Source of the DNA: Clostridia bacterium
GTDB lineage: Bacteria; Bacillota; Clostridia; Oscillospirales; CAG-272
DNA: 63,530 nt
Direction: 5' to 3'
Assembly (NCBI GenBank): GCA_017411745.1
Contig: JAFQPM010000017.1
Location: 1 to 63,530 of the forward strand
This document shows positions 8,480 through 17,427 of this stretch, piece after piece; positions within the stretch are counted from its first letter, which is position 1; the number at the start of each line of letters is the position of its first letter. The notes beneath the pieces are model-generated. The model saw only the letters and a program-made list of their open reading frames with translations, ran no database searches and was not told where the DNA came from. The translations under genes and the position numbers were made by a program.

Positions 8480-8920
8480 ATGAAACTTAATGAACTTAAG
8501 CCCGCTGCAGGCTCCGCTAAGGACGCTTGGAGAAAGGGTAGAGGCGCAGGCTCCGGTAACGGTAAGACTGCAGGTAAGGGTCACAAGGGCCAGAATGCTC
8601 GTTCGGGCGGCGGCGTAAGACCCGGATTTGAGGGAGGTCAGCTTCCTCTTTACAGAAAGCTTCCTAAGAGAGGCTTTAAGAACAGATTCGCTACCAACTA
8701 CGTTACTGTTAACGTATCCGAGCTCAACGTATTTGAGAACGGTGCGGTAGTTGATCTCGAGGCACTCCTCGCAAAGAAGATAGTTCGCAAGTCTCTCGAC
8801 GGACTCAAGGTTCTCGGTAACGGCGAGCTCACAAAGAACTTGACTGTTAAGGCGGCAGCTTTCTCTGCAACCGCCAAGGAAAAGATCACAGCAGCAGGTG
8901 GACAGGCAGAGGAGGTATAA
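8480..8920 (+). CDS. rplO: 50S ribosomal protein L15
   Basis: L15 is a late-assembly protein of the large subunit. The N-terminal half is the family's glycine-rich extended arm ([20 protein letters not shown] and the following [18 protein letters not shown]), and the C-terminal globular domain follows to residue 146. The start is preceded by ATAGGAGGTATCAGAGA. Its GAGGAGG 3' end provides the ribosome binding site for secY, which begins three bases after the stop. Confidence 0.97.
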   Translation: MKLNELKPAAGSAKDAWRKGRGAGSGNGKTAGKGHKGQNARSGGGVRPGFEGGQLPLYRKLPKRGFKNRFATNYVTVNVSELNVFENGAVVDLEALLAKKIVRKSLDGLKVLGNGELTKNLTVKAAAFSATAKEKITAAGGQAEEV

Positions 8921-8923
8921 GGG

Positions 8924-10402
8924 ATGCTTCAGACGTTAAAAAATGCTTGGAAGACCCAGGAGCTCAGAACAAAGCTTCTCTTCACATTGCTTATCGTTAT
9001 CCTTTACCGCTTGGGCTCTTGCATTCCTGTACCGTTCGTTGATTCCGCACAGATGGCGGGTGTCATCAACACAAGCTTCAACTACGCAGTTCAGCTTGTA
9101 GCAGGTGATGCGTTCAGCACGGCTACCTTGTTTGCCCTTTCGGTTTCCCCCTATATCACCGCATCGATCATTATTCAGCTTCTTACCGTTGCTATCCCTG
9201 CTCTTGAGCGTCTCGCTAAAGAGGGTGAGGAAGGTAAGAAGAAGATCAACGTGATCACGAGAATCGTTACTATGGCTCTCGCAGCTATTACTGCTTTCGG
9301 TTACACGACGCTTCTCGTAAGCAACAAGGTCGTTACCTATATGCAGAACTACACATACTCCACCGCAAAGGGCTGGACTTATTCGGCTCTTGCAGGTAAG
9401 GAGCTTGCAGGCAAGTCTGTTGATATGAAGTTCTTCGGTGCTACAGGCAGCGATCTCTTCTACTTCATCGTAATCATTGCTTGCTACTGCGCAGGTGCGG
9501 CTCTCGTTATGTGGTTGGCTGAAAAGATCAATGAGCACGGTATCGGTAACGGTATCTCCATCATCCTTTTCGCTAACATCGTTGCAAGAATTCCCAACAC
9601 CATCCTTAACCTTTACAGCATGATCGCTTCGGCTAAGGGCGTTACCAACATTATCATTTCTATTGTTTGGTCGGTTCTTATCGTTGCGCTTCTGCTCGGT
9701 CTTTCGTATCTGGTCGTTTGGTTCACCGATTCCGAGAGAAGAATTCCCGTTCAGTATGCAAAGAGAGTTGTTGGTCGTAAGATGTACGGCGGTCAGTCGT
9801 CCAATCTTCCCCTTAAGCTCAATATGGCAGGCGTTATGCCCGTTATCTTTGCTAACTCGATCGTTTCGATCCCCGGAACGCTCGCTACCATCTGGCCCAA
9901 CGTAAACTGGATCAGTGGTCTTGCAAACAACTATTTCAACTACACAAAACCCCTTTACGTTTTGTTGTCCATTATTCTTTTGTTCGCTTTCGCTTACTTC
10001 TATATTATGATCTCCTTCAACCCTGTTGAGGTGGCTAACAATATCAGAAACAACGGCGGTGCGGTTCCCGGTATTCGTCCCGGACGCCCCACGAGCGACT
10101 ATATTAAGAAGATACTCAACCGTATCACATTTATCGGTGCGATATTCCTTTGTATCGTTTCCGAGATCCCGAAGGTCGTTGTTGCGATCTTCGAGACCAT
10201 CAAGGAGATTGCTGCTACACAGGTAGAGACCGGCGCTGTTATCAACGCTATCGTCAACTTCTACAAGGCAGGCTCCACTTCCTTCCTTACCGTTGCGTTT
10301 GCAGGTACCTCCGTACTCATCGTAGTCGGTGTTATCCTTGAGACTGTTCGTCAGCTCGAGGCACAGCTTACCATGCGCAACTACAAGGGATTCCTTGATT
10401 GA
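8924..10402 (+). CDS. secY: Preprotein translocase subunit SecY, long form
   Basis: SecY is the ten-helix channel of the general secretion pathway, working with SecE, SecG and SecA. Family signatures include GDAFSTATLFALSVSPYITA and the region from about residue 200, EKINEHGIGNGISIILFANI. The protein is 492 residues, about 60 more than the typical 430. Part of the excess is an external loop at about residues 135-177 between two membrane segments, rich in Tyr, Lys and Gly. The C-terminal cytoplasmic loop RNNGGAVPGIRPGRPTSDYI that contacts SecA and the ribosome is intact. It belongs to the same transcription unit as rplO and adk. Confidence 0.97.
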   Translation: MLQTLKNAWKTQELRTKLLFTLLIVILYRLGSCIPVPFVDSAQMAGVINTSFNYAVQLVAGDAFSTATLFALSVSPYITASIIIQLLTVAIPALERLAKEGEEGKKKINVITRIVTMALAAITAFGYTTLLVSNKVVTYMQNYTYSTAKGWTYSALAGKELAGKSVDMKFFGATGSDLFYFIVIIACYCAGAALVMWLAEKINEHGIGNGISIILFANIVARIPNTILNLYSMIASAKGVTNIIISIVWSVLIVALLLGLSYLVVWFTDSERRIPVQYAKRVVGRKMYGGQSSNLPLKLNMAGVMPVIFANSIVSIPGTLATIWPNVNWISGLANNYFNYTKPLYVLLSIILLFAFAYFYIMISFNPVEVANNIRNNGGAVPGIRPGRPTSDYIKKILNRITFIGAIFLCIVSEIPKVVVAIFETIKEIAATQVETGAVINAIVNFYKAGSTSFLTVAFAGTSVLIVVGVILETVRQLEAQLTMRNYKGFLD

Positions 10403-10434
10403 TAACGAACACTTATCTAAACGGAGATTAATTT

Positions 10435-11073
10435 ATGAAATTAATTTTATTGGGTGCTCCCGGTGCGGGCAAAGGTACACAGTCCGCAAAGATTTCCGAA
10501 AAGTATAACATTCCCGCGATTGCGACCGGAGATATTCTTCGCGGTGCGATCAAGGAGGGAACCGAGCTTGGCTTGACTGCCAAGGGTTATATGGATGCCG
10601 GAAAGCTTGTTCCCGACGAGATAGTCGTTGGTATCATTAAGGATTATCTTTCGACTGAGGCCTGCAAAAACGGCTTCATTCTTGACGGTTTCCCCCGTTC
10701 CATTCCTCAGGCAGAGGCGCTTGACGCTATGGGCGTTAAGATCGACGTTGTTCTCTCCATTGAGGTTCCCGATGACAAGATCATCGCGAGAATGAGTGGA
10801 CGCAGAGTTTGTCACTGCGGTGCTTCGTACCACGTTGACTACATTCCTCCCAAGGTAGAGGGAATCTGCGATAAGTGCGGCGCTGAGCTTTATATCAGAG
10901 CTGACGACTGTGCTGAGACCGTTGCTAACAGACTCAAAACCTTCCACGCGCAGACCGAGCCTCTTAAGACTTACTACGAGGCTAAGGGTATTCTGGCAAC
11001 AGTTGAAGGTCAGGAGGAGGTCGCTGATACGACCGCTCTCGTCTTCGCTGCTCTTGACAGAGTAAACGCGTAA
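10435..11073 (+). CDS. adk: Adenylate kinase, zinc-LID type
   Basis: Adenylate kinase interconverts ATP plus AMP with two ADP and balances the adenylate pool. The P-loop GAPGAGKGT is at residues 7-15, the AMP-binding ATGDILR at 30-36 and LDGFPRS at 83-89. The LID domain has four cysteines, 126, 128, 145 and 148, so it is the zinc-containing form. The first pair is C-x-C rather than the usual C-x-x-C, a one-residue shortening. The length of 212 residues is normal. secY-adk-map order is typical of Firmicutes. Confidence 0.97.
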   Translation: MKLILLGAPGAGKGTQSAKISEKYNIPAIATGDILRGAIKEGTELGLTAKGYMDAGKLVPDEIVVGIIKDYLSTEACKNGFILDGFPRSIPQAEALDAMGVKIDVVLSIEVPDDKIIARMSGRRVCHCGASYHVDYIPPKVEGICDKCGAELYIRADDCAETVANRLKTFHAQTEPLKTYYEAKGILATVEGQEEVADTTALVFAALDRVNA

Positions 11074-11092
11074 GAAAAACCGAGGTTCACGG

Positions 11093-11854
11093 ATGATACA
11101 GTTAAAAAATCCGCTTCAGATCAAAGAAATGAGAGAAGCAGGAAGAATTACGGGCGAGGCGCTCCTTGTGGCTCGCGAGCACATCCGCGAGGGCATTAGC
11201 ACCTACGAGCTTGACTCGATCATAAGAAATTATATCGAAAAGCAGGGTGCTAAGCCTTCCTTCCTCGGATATCATGGTTTCCCCGGAAGCGCTTGTATAA
11301 GCATAAACGACGAGGTCATTCACGGTATCCCTTCAAAGAAGACTATTCTTCGCGAGGGCGACATTGTGAAGGTCGACGTTGGTGCGTTTTATAAGGGTTA
11401 TCACGGAGACGCCGCAAGAACGATTCCAGTCGGCAAGGTCAGTGCTGAGGCGGAAAAGCTTATCAAGATCACGAGAGACAGCTTTTTTGCGGGCATTGAG
11501 AAGCTACAGGTCGGAAACAGACTCGGTGACGTCGGTCACGCGATCGACGCTTTGGTAGTCGCTAACGGTTTTTCTACCGTTAAGAGATATATCGGTCACG
11601 GAGTCGGACGTGAGCTTCACGAATCTCCCGACGTTCCCAATTACGGAACAGAGGGCAGGGGAACAAGACTTTGCGCGGGTATGACTCTTGCAATCGAGCC
11701 TATGGTCAACGTGGGTGTCGAGGGAGTCAAGGAAATGAGCGACGGTTGGACGGTCAAGACTGCTGACGGTAAGCTCTCCGCCCACTACGAGAACACGGTG
11801 GCTCTTACGAGCGACGGAGTTATCGTAATGACTCAGATAGAATCGGATTTTTGA
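11093..11854 (+). CDS. map: Methionine aminopeptidase, type I
   Basis: Removes the N-terminal methionine from nascent proteins after deformylation. The five metal ligands of the pita-bread fold are visible: Asp95, Asp106, His169, Glu202 and Glu233, in the contexts VDVGAFYKGYHGDAART, IGHGVGRELHE, LAIEPM and YENTV. The 253 residues fit the short type I class without an N-terminal zinc-finger extension. The start is the ATG after a CCGAGGTTCACGG stretch with a weak site, 19 bases after adk. infA follows after 45 bases. Confidence 0.96.
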   Translation: MIQLKNPLQIKEMREAGRITGEALLVAREHIREGISTYELDSIIRNYIEKQGAKPSFLGYHGFPGSACISINDEVIHGIPSKKTILREGDIVKVDVGAFYKGYHGDAARTIPVGKVSAEAEKLIKITRDSFFAGIEKLQVGNRLGDVGHAIDALVVANGFSTVKRYIGHGVGRELHESPDVPNYGTEGRGTRLCAGMTLAIEPMVNVGVEGVKEMSDGWTVKTADGKLSAHYENTVALTSDGVIVMTQIESDF

Positions 11855-11899
11855 GTTTAAGATTCCAGTCAAATATTAGAATCAGTTAGGAGAAGGAAT

Positions 11900-12118
11900 A
11901 TGTCGAAGGACGACGTTATTGAATTTGAAGGCACGGTGATCGAGGCTCTGCCCAACACCAACTTCAAGGTCCAGCTCCCCAATGGGCACATCGTTACTGC
12001 TCATCTCTCGGGTAAGCTGAGACAAAACTATATCAGAATTTTGGTCGGCGATCACGTAACCGTTGAAGTTTCGGTTTACGACCTTACTAAAGGCCGAATC
12101 ACGTGGCGCTCCAAATAA
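11900..12118 (+). CDS. infA: Translation initiation factor IF-1
   Basis: IF-1 binds the A site of the 30S subunit during initiation. The 72-residue S1-like OB-fold protein contains [20 protein letters not shown] and the C-terminal [11 protein letters not shown], both standard. A TAGGAGAAGGAATA site precedes the ATG. Its place between map and rpmJ is the classical Gram-positive order. Confidence 0.97.
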   Translation: MSKDDVIEFEGTVIEALPNTNFKVQLPNGHIVTAHLSGKLRQNYIRILVGDHVTVEVSVYDLTKGRITWRSK

Positions 12119-12170
12119 TTTATAAAAAGATTTTACTAAAAATACTCTAAAGAAAGGTTGGTTTACAAAA

Positions 12171-12284
12171 ATGAAGGTTAAACCGTCCGTTAAGAAGATC
12201 TGCGAGAAATGCAAGATCATTAAGAGAAAAGGTAAAGTCATGGTTATCTGCGAAAACCCCAAGCACAAGCAGAAGCAGGGTTGA
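12171..12284 (+). CDS. rpmJ: 50S ribosomal protein L36, zinc-binding type
   Basis: L36 is the smallest ribosomal protein, here 37 residues: [20 protein letters not shown] followed by [17 protein letters not shown]. Cys11, Cys14, Cys27 and His32 form the zinc knuckle, so this is the C+ form. The ATG is preceded by AAAGAAAGGTTGGTTTACAAAA. The gene falls where L36 is always found in this cluster, between infA and rpsM. Confidence 0.96.
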   Translation: MKVKPSVKKICEKCKIIKRKGKVMVICENPKHKQKQG

Positions 12285-12337
12285 TCGAGATACATTGACT
12301 TTGATCCAACTCAATCTAAACAGAGAGGTAATACAGA

Positions 12338-12706
12338 ATGGCACGTATAGCAGGTGTTGATATTCCTAATAACAAGCGCGTTGAGATCGCTCTTACCTAC
12401 ATTTACGGTATCGGTCGCAAGAGTGCTAACGATATCCTTGCAAAGACCGGTATCAATCCCGATACCAGAGCTAAGGATCTGACCGAGGAAGAAGTAGCTA
12501 AGCTTCGTGATGAGATCGAAAACTCTTACACTGTTGAAGGTGACCTCCGCAGAGAAGTTGCTCTTAACATCAAGAGAATGGTAGAGGTTAACTGCTACCG
12601 CGGTATCAGACACAGAAAGGGTCTCCCCGTTAGAGGTCAGAGAACCAAGACCAACGCGAGAACAAGAAAAGGTCCCGCAAAGACCATCGCAAACAAGAAG
12701 AAATAA
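12338..12706 (+). CDS. rpsM: 30S ribosomal protein S13
   Basis: S13 in the 30S head makes intersubunit bridges with L5 and contacts P-site tRNA. The 122 residues begin [20 protein letters not shown] and include the [13 protein letters not shown] helix-two-turn-helix and the basic C-terminal tail [17 protein letters not shown]. An AGAGAGGTAATACAGA site precedes the ATG. rpsK begins 15 bases downstream. Confidence 0.97.
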   Translation: MARIAGVDIPNNKRVEIALTYIYGIGRKSANDILAKTGINPDTRAKDLTEEEVAKLRDEIENSYTVEGDLRREVALNIKRMVEVNCYRGIRHRKGLPVRGQRTKTNARTRKGPAKTIANKKK

Positions 12707-12721
12707 AGGAGTGGCATAAAA

Positions 12722-13117
12722 ATGGCAAAGGTAACTAAAAAAGTCGTTAAAAAACGCCGCGAAAAAAAGAATATTGAAAAAGGCGCTGTTCACATTCAGG
12801 CTACTTTCAATAACACGATCGTAACTATTACTGACGTTTACGGAAATGCAATTTCGTGGGCTTCTGCCGGCGAGCTTGGATTCAAGGGCTCCAGAAAGAG
12901 CACTCCCTTCGCTGCTCAGTCCGCTTCCGAAACTGCTGCTAAGGCTGCTGTTGAGCATGGCCTTAAGTCTGTTGAAGTTTACGTTAAGGGCCCCGGTTCG
13001 GGACGTGAATCCGCGATCCGTGCTCTCGAGACCGCTGGTCTTCAGATCACTCTCATCAAGGACGTTACTCCCATCCCCCACAACGGATGCAGACCGCCTA
13101 AGCGCAGACGCGTATAA
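12722..13117 (+). CDS. rpsK: 30S ribosomal protein S11
   Basis: S11 forms the platform of the small subunit near the mRNA exit. It is 131 residues. The N-terminal extension is lysine-rich ([19 protein letters not shown]), and the conserved core [17 protein letters not shown] continues to the C-terminal [18 protein letters not shown]. The start follows AAAGGAGTGGCATAAAA. rpsD begins 20 bases later after AGGAGG. Confidence 0.97.
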   Translation: MAKVTKKVVKKRREKKNIEKGAVHIQATFNNTIVTITDVYGNAISWASAGELGFKGSRKSTPFAAQSASETAAKAAVEHGLKSVEVYVKGPGSGRESAIRALETAGLQITLIKDVTPIPHNGCRPPKRRRV

Positions 13118-13137
13118 TTTTACAGGAGGTATTAGTC

Positions 13138-13764
13138 ATGGCAAGATATACAGGTCCCGCATGTAAGCTCTGCCGCAGAGAAGGCAAAAAGCTTTATCTT
13201 AAGGGTGAGAGATGCACTAGCGGTAAGTGCGCACTCGAGCGCAGAAACACAGCTCCCGGCCAGCACGGTGCAGCTAAGAAGAAGATGGGTGAATACGGTA
13301 TCCAGCTTCGTGAAAAGCAGGCTACAAGAAGATACTACGGTGTTCTTGAAAAGCAGTTCAAGAACTACTACGAGGAAGCAGATCGCAAAGAGGGTATGAC
13401 TGGTGAGAACCTTCTCATCCTCCTTGAGAGACGTCTCGACAACACCGTTTACAGAATGGGTCTTGCTGAGTCCCACAAGGAAGCTCGTCAGCTCGTTCTC
13501 CACGCTCACTTCACACTCAACGGCAAGAAGGTCAACATTCCTTCTATCCTTGTAAAGCCCGGTGACGTTATTTCCGTTAAGGAAGCAAGCCGCGACTCTG
13601 CAAAGTTCAAGGCTCTTGCTGAAGCTCTTGAGAGCAAGACTGCTCCTAAGTGGCTTGACGTTGACAAGACAAATCTTACGGCTAAGGTCGTTTCCTTCCC
13701 CGCAAGAGACGATATCGACTACGATTTCAACGAGCAGCTTATCGTCGAGCTTTACTCCAAGTAA
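13138..13764 (+). CDS. rpsD: 30S ribosomal protein S4, zinc-finger type
   Basis: S4 nucleates 30S assembly and is a translational repressor in several bacteria. It has the C+ form: Cys9, Cys12, Cys26 and Cys31 in the first 31 residues. The S4 RNA-binding domain follows ([17 protein letters not shown], then the [20 protein letters not shown] region). The length of 208 is normal. In B. subtilis rpsD lies elsewhere in the genome; here it lies between rpsK and rpoA, as in E. coli and many Clostridia. Confidence 0.97.
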   Translation: MARYTGPACKLCRREGKKLYLKGERCTSGKCALERRNTAPGQHGAAKKKMGEYGIQLREKQATRRYYGVLEKQFKNYYEEADRKEGMTGENLLILLERRLDNTVYRMGLAESHKEARQLVLHAHFTLNGKKVNIPSILVKPGDVISVKEASRDSAKFKALAEALESKTAPKWLDVDKTNLTAKVVSFPARDDIDYDFNEQLIVELYSK

Positions 13765-13794
13765 TACCGCATAAAAATCGGAATCGTGCGGTAT
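13764..13794 (+). other. hairpin between rpsD and rpoA
   Basis: ATACCGCA (13764-13771) pairs perfectly with TGCGGTAT (13787-13794) right behind the rpsD stop. The bases after it (TGCTTGCC) are not a T-run, so it is not an obvious terminator. It could be an RNA-processing or mRNA-stability element, or a partial terminator that lowers rpoA expression relative to ribosomal genes. Confidence 0.5.
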
Positions 13795-13870
13795 TGCTTG
13801 CCGCGAGTATCCGTTTCCCCAAAAGCAAAAGTGTGCTTTATTAAAATTTTTATAGGAGGTTTTATTTGGA

Positions 13871-14845
13871 ATGATTGAGATAGAGAAGCCCAATATTACT
13901 ACCGCTGAAATGAGCGAAGACGGTTCATTTGGAACCTTCGTCGTTGAGCCCCTTGAAAGAGGCTTTGGCACGACACTCGGAAACTCTCTTCGCAGAGTCC
14001 TCCTCAGCTCGCTGCCCGGAGTTGCGGTAACAAATATTAAGATCGACGGAGTTCTTCACGAGTTTTCCACTATCCCAGGAGTTACTGAGGACGTTACAGA
14101 GATCGTTCTGAACGTTAAGGGTATCACCGCTAAGCTTCATTGCACCGGTCCTAAGACCGTTTTCATCGACGTTGTCGGTGAGCATGACGTTACCGCAGGC
14201 GATATCATGCAGGACTCGGATATTGAGATCCTCAACCCCGAACACCATATCGCTACCGTTGCTGAGAACGAAAGATTCTATATGGAGCTTACGTTCAACT
14301 GCGACAGAGGTTACGTTTCTCAGGAGCGCAACAAGCAGATCTACAACGATATGATGGGTGTGAATTCCGCTATGCCGATCAACACCATTTACACAGACTC
14401 GATCTACACGCCTGTGTATAAGGTAAATTACACTGTTGAAAGCACCCGTTCCGGTAGCAACACCGACCTTGACAAGCTCACGCTTGAGGTACTTACCGAC
14501 GGTACTATTTCAGCTAAAGAAGCGGTTTCCCTCGGAGCCAAGATTCTCAATGAGCATCTCAACTTGTTTGTAGATCTTTCGGATGATGCAAAGAAGACAG
14601 AGATTATGGTTGAGAGAGAAGAGACCATCAAGGAGAAAGTCCTTGAGATGACCATTGAGGAACTTGACATGTCTGTTCGTTCCTTCAACTGTTTGAAGAG
14701 AGCAGGCATTGATACAGTCGAAGATCTTACAAATCGCACCGAAGAGGATATGATCAAGGTCAGAAACCTTGGTAAGAAGTCGCTTGACGAAGTTATTCAG
14801 AAGCTCCACTCGCTTGGTCTTGACCTTAAGCGCGAAGAGGAGTAA
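13871..14845 (+). CDS. rpoA: DNA-directed RNA polymerase subunit alpha
   Basis: Alpha forms the dimer on which RNA polymerase assembles; its C-terminal domain binds UP elements and activators. The N-terminal domain carries [20 protein letters not shown], and the C-terminal domain from about residue 245 carries [20 protein letters not shown] and [13 protein letters not shown]. The 324 residues are typical. The start is the ATG after TAGGAGGTTTTATTTGGA. rplQ follows after 38 bases. Confidence 0.98.
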   Translation: MIEIEKPNITTAEMSEDGSFGTFVVEPLERGFGTTLGNSLRRVLLSSLPGVAVTNIKIDGVLHEFSTIPGVTEDVTEIVLNVKGITAKLHCTGPKTVFIDVVGEHDVTAGDIMQDSDIEILNPEHHIATVAENERFYMELTFNCDRGYVSQERNKQIYNDMMGVNSAMPINTIYTDSIYTPVYKVNYTVESTRSGSNTDLDKLTLEVLTDGTISAKEAVSLGAKILNEHLNLFVDLSDDAKKTEIMVEREETIKEKVLEMTIEELDMSVRSFNCLKRAGIDTVEDLTNRTEEDMIKVRNLGKKSLDEVIQKLHSLGLDLKREEE

Positions 14846-14883
14846 GAAATTTAGATTAATTAAGCAGAAGGAGGGAATTAGAA

Positions 14884-15246
14884 ATGCCCGGAACCAGAAA
14901 ACTTGGCAGACCTACCGCACACAGAAAAGCTATGCTTCGCGGAATGGTTACCCTGCTGCTTGAGAACGGACAGGTTGAGACCACTCTCACCAGAGCTAAA
15001 GAGGTTCGTTCCATCGCAGAAAAAATGATCACACTTGGCAAGAAGAACACGCTTGCAAGCCGCAGAGCTGCTCTTGCATACATCACTAAGGAAGACGTTG
15101 TAACTAAGTTGTTCAGCGAGATCGCTCCTAAGTATGCAGAAAGACAGGGCGGTTATACTCAGATATTCAAGATCGGCGCTCGCCGCGGCGATGCTGCTGA
15201 AATGGCTATCGTTCGTCTTATCGACGAGGAAGCTAAGGCAGAGTAA
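14884..15246 (+). CDS. rplQ: 50S ribosomal protein L17
   Basis: L17 lies near the tunnel exit and closes the alpha operon. The product is 120 residues: [20 protein letters not shown] near the N-terminus, then the [18 protein letters not shown] block and the terminal [20 protein letters not shown] region. The ATG is preceded by AAGGAGGGAATTAGAA. A strong hairpin lies just after the stop. Confidence 0.97.
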   Translation: MPGTRKLGRPTAHRKAMLRGMVTLLLENGQVETTLTRAKEVRSIAEKMITLGKKNTLASRRAALAYITKEDVVTKLFSEIAPKYAERQGGYTQIFKIGARRGDAAEMAIVRLIDEEAKAE

Positions 15247-15263
15247 TCTGAATATATGTTTTG

Positions 15264-15312
15264 GGGGAGAGTTATCTTTGATGAGGAGCTCTCCCCTTGT
15301 TCAAATTTTTAT
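15264..15312 (+). terminator. rho-independent terminator of the ribosomal gene cluster
   Basis: GGGGAGAG (15264-15271) pairs with CTCTCCCC (15289-15296); a T-rich tract ending in ATTTTT follows. It sits 17 bases after rplQ and most likely ends the cluster transcript. Confidence 0.8.
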
Positions 15313-15338
15313 GGATTTTGATACGAAGGGAGGATAGG

Positions 15339-15773
15339 ATGATGGAGGACGGCAGAAAAAATCTGATACGGCAATTTTTTCTGATGAACGCAGGTGCTGT
15401 GGCGGTCGCTGCAGTCTTTGTGCTGATCGCTTTTTTGAATTTGCCGATATTTGACTGCGTTTGTTATAGATTCTTTCATCTTTACTGTCCTTTGTGCGGC
15501 GGAACGAGGGCAATATTTGCTCTGCTTGAGCTTGACGTCCTTGGCGCTCTGAGATACAACTCGTTTATCTTTTATCTTGCGTTCGCGGCTATTGCTTACG
15601 ACGTTAAGGTGGGTGTCTGTGCGTTCCGCGGCAGAGATGATGCTTTCGCTATGCCGAATTGGCTGATATGGCTTACTGCGGTATTGTTTGCACTGTTTTT
15701 CGTCGGTCGAAATATTCTGATGATCGCGTGGGAGATCGACCCGATAGGAGATCTCGTGGGCTATTGGAGATAG
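15339..15773 (+). CDS. DUF2752 family membrane protein
   Basis: A 144-residue inner-membrane protein of unknown function. It contains the DUF2752 hallmark CPLCGGTRA (residues 50-58) followed by a hydrophobic segment, with further membrane segments near residues 15-36, 68-90 and 105-127. The start chosen is the ATG seven bases after AAGGGAGG; a second ATG follows directly. Members of this family are short membrane proteins with a conserved cysteine pair, and no reaction has been assigned that I can name. It stands between two terminators, so it is probably monocistronic, though its own promoter is not obvious. Confidence 0.85.
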   Translation: MMEDGRKNLIRQFFLMNAGAVAVAAVFVLIAFLNLPIFDCVCYRFFHLYCPLCGGTRAIFALLELDVLGALRYNSFIFYLAFAAIAYDVKVGVCAFRGRDDAFAMPNWLIWLTAVLFALFFVGRNILMIAWEIDPIGDLVGYWR

Positions 15774-15780
15774 CTCCCCG

Positions 15781-15830
15781 AAGGGCTTGTCCGTGAGCTT
15801 TGACTCGCCGGATAGGCCTTTTTTATTTTT
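15781..15830 (+). terminator. terminator after the DUF2752 gene
   Basis: AAGGGCTTGTCCG (15781-15793) pairs with CGGATAGGCCTT (15809-15820) with a few mismatches and is followed by TTTTATTTTT. Confidence 0.7.
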
Positions 15831-15897
15831 GTGCAGATTTCTTGTTTTCTCTTTGCATTGAACCGATTTTTTCTGCGGACACTTCGACAAAAAACAG

Positions 15898-15926
15898 TTG
15901 ACAAACCTAAAAAAAAGTGTTATCCT
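15898..15926 (+). promoter_or_regulatory. sigma-A type promoter of the PHP gene
   Basis: TTGACA (15898-15903), a 17-base spacer and TATCCT (15921-15926), 55 bases before the start codon. The -35 is a perfect match to the consensus; the -10 has two mismatches. Confidence 0.65.
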
Positions 15927-15981
15927 ATAAAAGTAGTTAGATCGTTTTTTGAAAATATTACTTCGCCAAGGAGACGGCTTT

Positions 15982-17337
15982 ATGAAACAGGAATTTTATG
16001 ATTACGACGTATATCCCAAGGTGTTTTTGGGAGACCGTGAGACCACCGTTACCATACAGTCTTTGGGTGTAAATTCCGCGTTCTCTGTGGAGAAGGCTTA
16101 TACCGTTGAGGCACACAAGGTTGATCAGTCTCATATTGCCAGATATCCTGAGCGCAGCGGCAGAACGACTTTGTCTTGTAATCCCGATCCGGACGGTTGT
16201 ATTCGCGTTAGTGCATATTTTGAGGGCGAGGGCGAGTATAACATAACTGTTTTTGAGGGGGAACGCTTTGTTGTTTCTTTGTCGGTCTATTGTCTGCATG
16301 AGGATATGGCAGGGCGAATACCATTGAGGGGTGACTTGCATCTGCACACTTGCCGATCCGACGGACACGATGATCCCGTTAACGTAATTGCGAACTATCG
16401 CGGATACGGATATGATTTTGCCGTTATTTCGGATCACAGTCGATATTATCCTTCTTTGGAGGCAATCAGACGTTACGGAGATATCAGCGACGTTGCGATA
16501 ATCCCCGGGGAAGAGGTGCATATGCCGTTTAACGACGTGCATTACGTTAATTTTGGCGGCAAATACAGTATCAATGCGCTGGTATCGGGCAACCTTAATG
16601 AAGAGATGGCGGGGGACGATATTGCGTGGCGAAGTCTTGACGGAAACGCGCCGGATCCCGTATCGCAAGAGGAGTTCAAGGCTATTATTGAGGAGCGCGC
16701 CAAGAGCGTTCCGCTTGAGCACGAAAGCGAGCGCATCAGCTATGCAGTTCTTGAGTGGATATACGAGCATATGCAGAAAAACGGAGGCTTGGGAATTTTT
16801 CCGCACCCGTATTGGCTCTGTCCGCTTATGCAGCTTCCCGAGGAGTATACGGAATTTATATACAAAAATAAGCCCTTTGACGCTTTTGAGGTCTTGGGCG
16901 GAGAAAATTATTTCGCACATAACGGTTTTCAGACTGCGCTTTACTATCAGATGAGGCGAGAAGGATACGATCATCCCATCGTTGGCTCTACGGACAGTCA
17001 CAATTCCGTATCGGAGCACAACCGCAACGCGCTTATCTGCTCGACCATCGTTTTTGCAAAAGAAAACGAGCGCGAGAGCTTGATCTCTGCGATCAAGGAC
17101 AAATATTCGGTCGCTGTTGACACCATCAGCGCGGAGTACCGTCTTGTTGGTGATTTCCGCTGGATCCGTTACGGTTGCTTTTTGATGGAAAATTATTTTC
17201 CGATACACGATGAAGCATGTCGCGCTGAGGGATATTACTTGCGCCGTTATTTTGCGGGCGATGACCGTGCGGCAGAAATTCTCCGCACTATGAAGGGTCA
17301 GATCCCTGCTATGCAGAAGAAATATTTTGCACTATAA
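15982..17337 (+). CDS. PHP-domain metal-dependent phosphoesterase-like protein
   Basis: A 451-residue protein whose central part is a PHP domain. The metal-binding signature GDLHLHTCRSDGH starts at residue 117, with His120 and His122; Asp151-His152 lie in VISDHS, Glu177/Glu178 and His180 in GEEVH, and a late STDSHN motif provides the last ligands. PHP proteins hydrolyse phosphoester bonds in various substrates; the substrate here cannot be told. The first 110 residues form a separate, probably beta-rich domain. No signal peptide is seen. The start is set at the ATG after AAGGAGACGGC rather than an in-frame ATG 33 bases upstream. It has its own promoter and ends 90 bases before mgtE. Confidence 0.85.
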   Translation: MKQEFYDYDVYPKVFLGDRETTVTIQSLGVNSAFSVEKAYTVEAHKVDQSHIARYPERSGRTTLSCNPDPDGCIRVSAYFEGEGEYNITVFEGERFVVSLSVYCLHEDMAGRIPLRGDLHLHTCRSDGHDDPVNVIANYRGYGYDFAVISDHSRYYPSLEAIRRYGDISDVAIIPGEEVHMPFNDVHYVNFGGKYSINALVSGNLNEEMAGDDIAWRSLDGNAPDPVSQEEFKAIIEERAKSVPLEHESERISYAVLEWIYEHMQKNGGLGIFPHPYWLCPLMQLPEEYTEFIYKNKPFDAFEVLGGENYFAHNGFQTALYYQMRREGYDHPIVGSTDSHNSVSEHNRNALICSTIVFAKENERESLISAIKDKYSVAVDTISAEYRLVGDFRWIRYGCFLMENYFPIHDEACRAEGYYLRRYFAGDDRAAEILRTMKGQIPAMQKKYFAL

Positions 17338-17427
17338 TTGATTTTTCGCAGGCTTACGGACGCTGATCCGTCGTTCGTATAAGTAAGTCGATTTTACGGA
17401 TCGAATGAATGCAAAGGAGGAAAAGAA

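Noticed and set aside
17338..17427. Magnesium riboswitch before mgtE
   Set aside because: The 90-base gap is too short for an M-box and shows only a 5-bp ACGGA/TCCGT stem.
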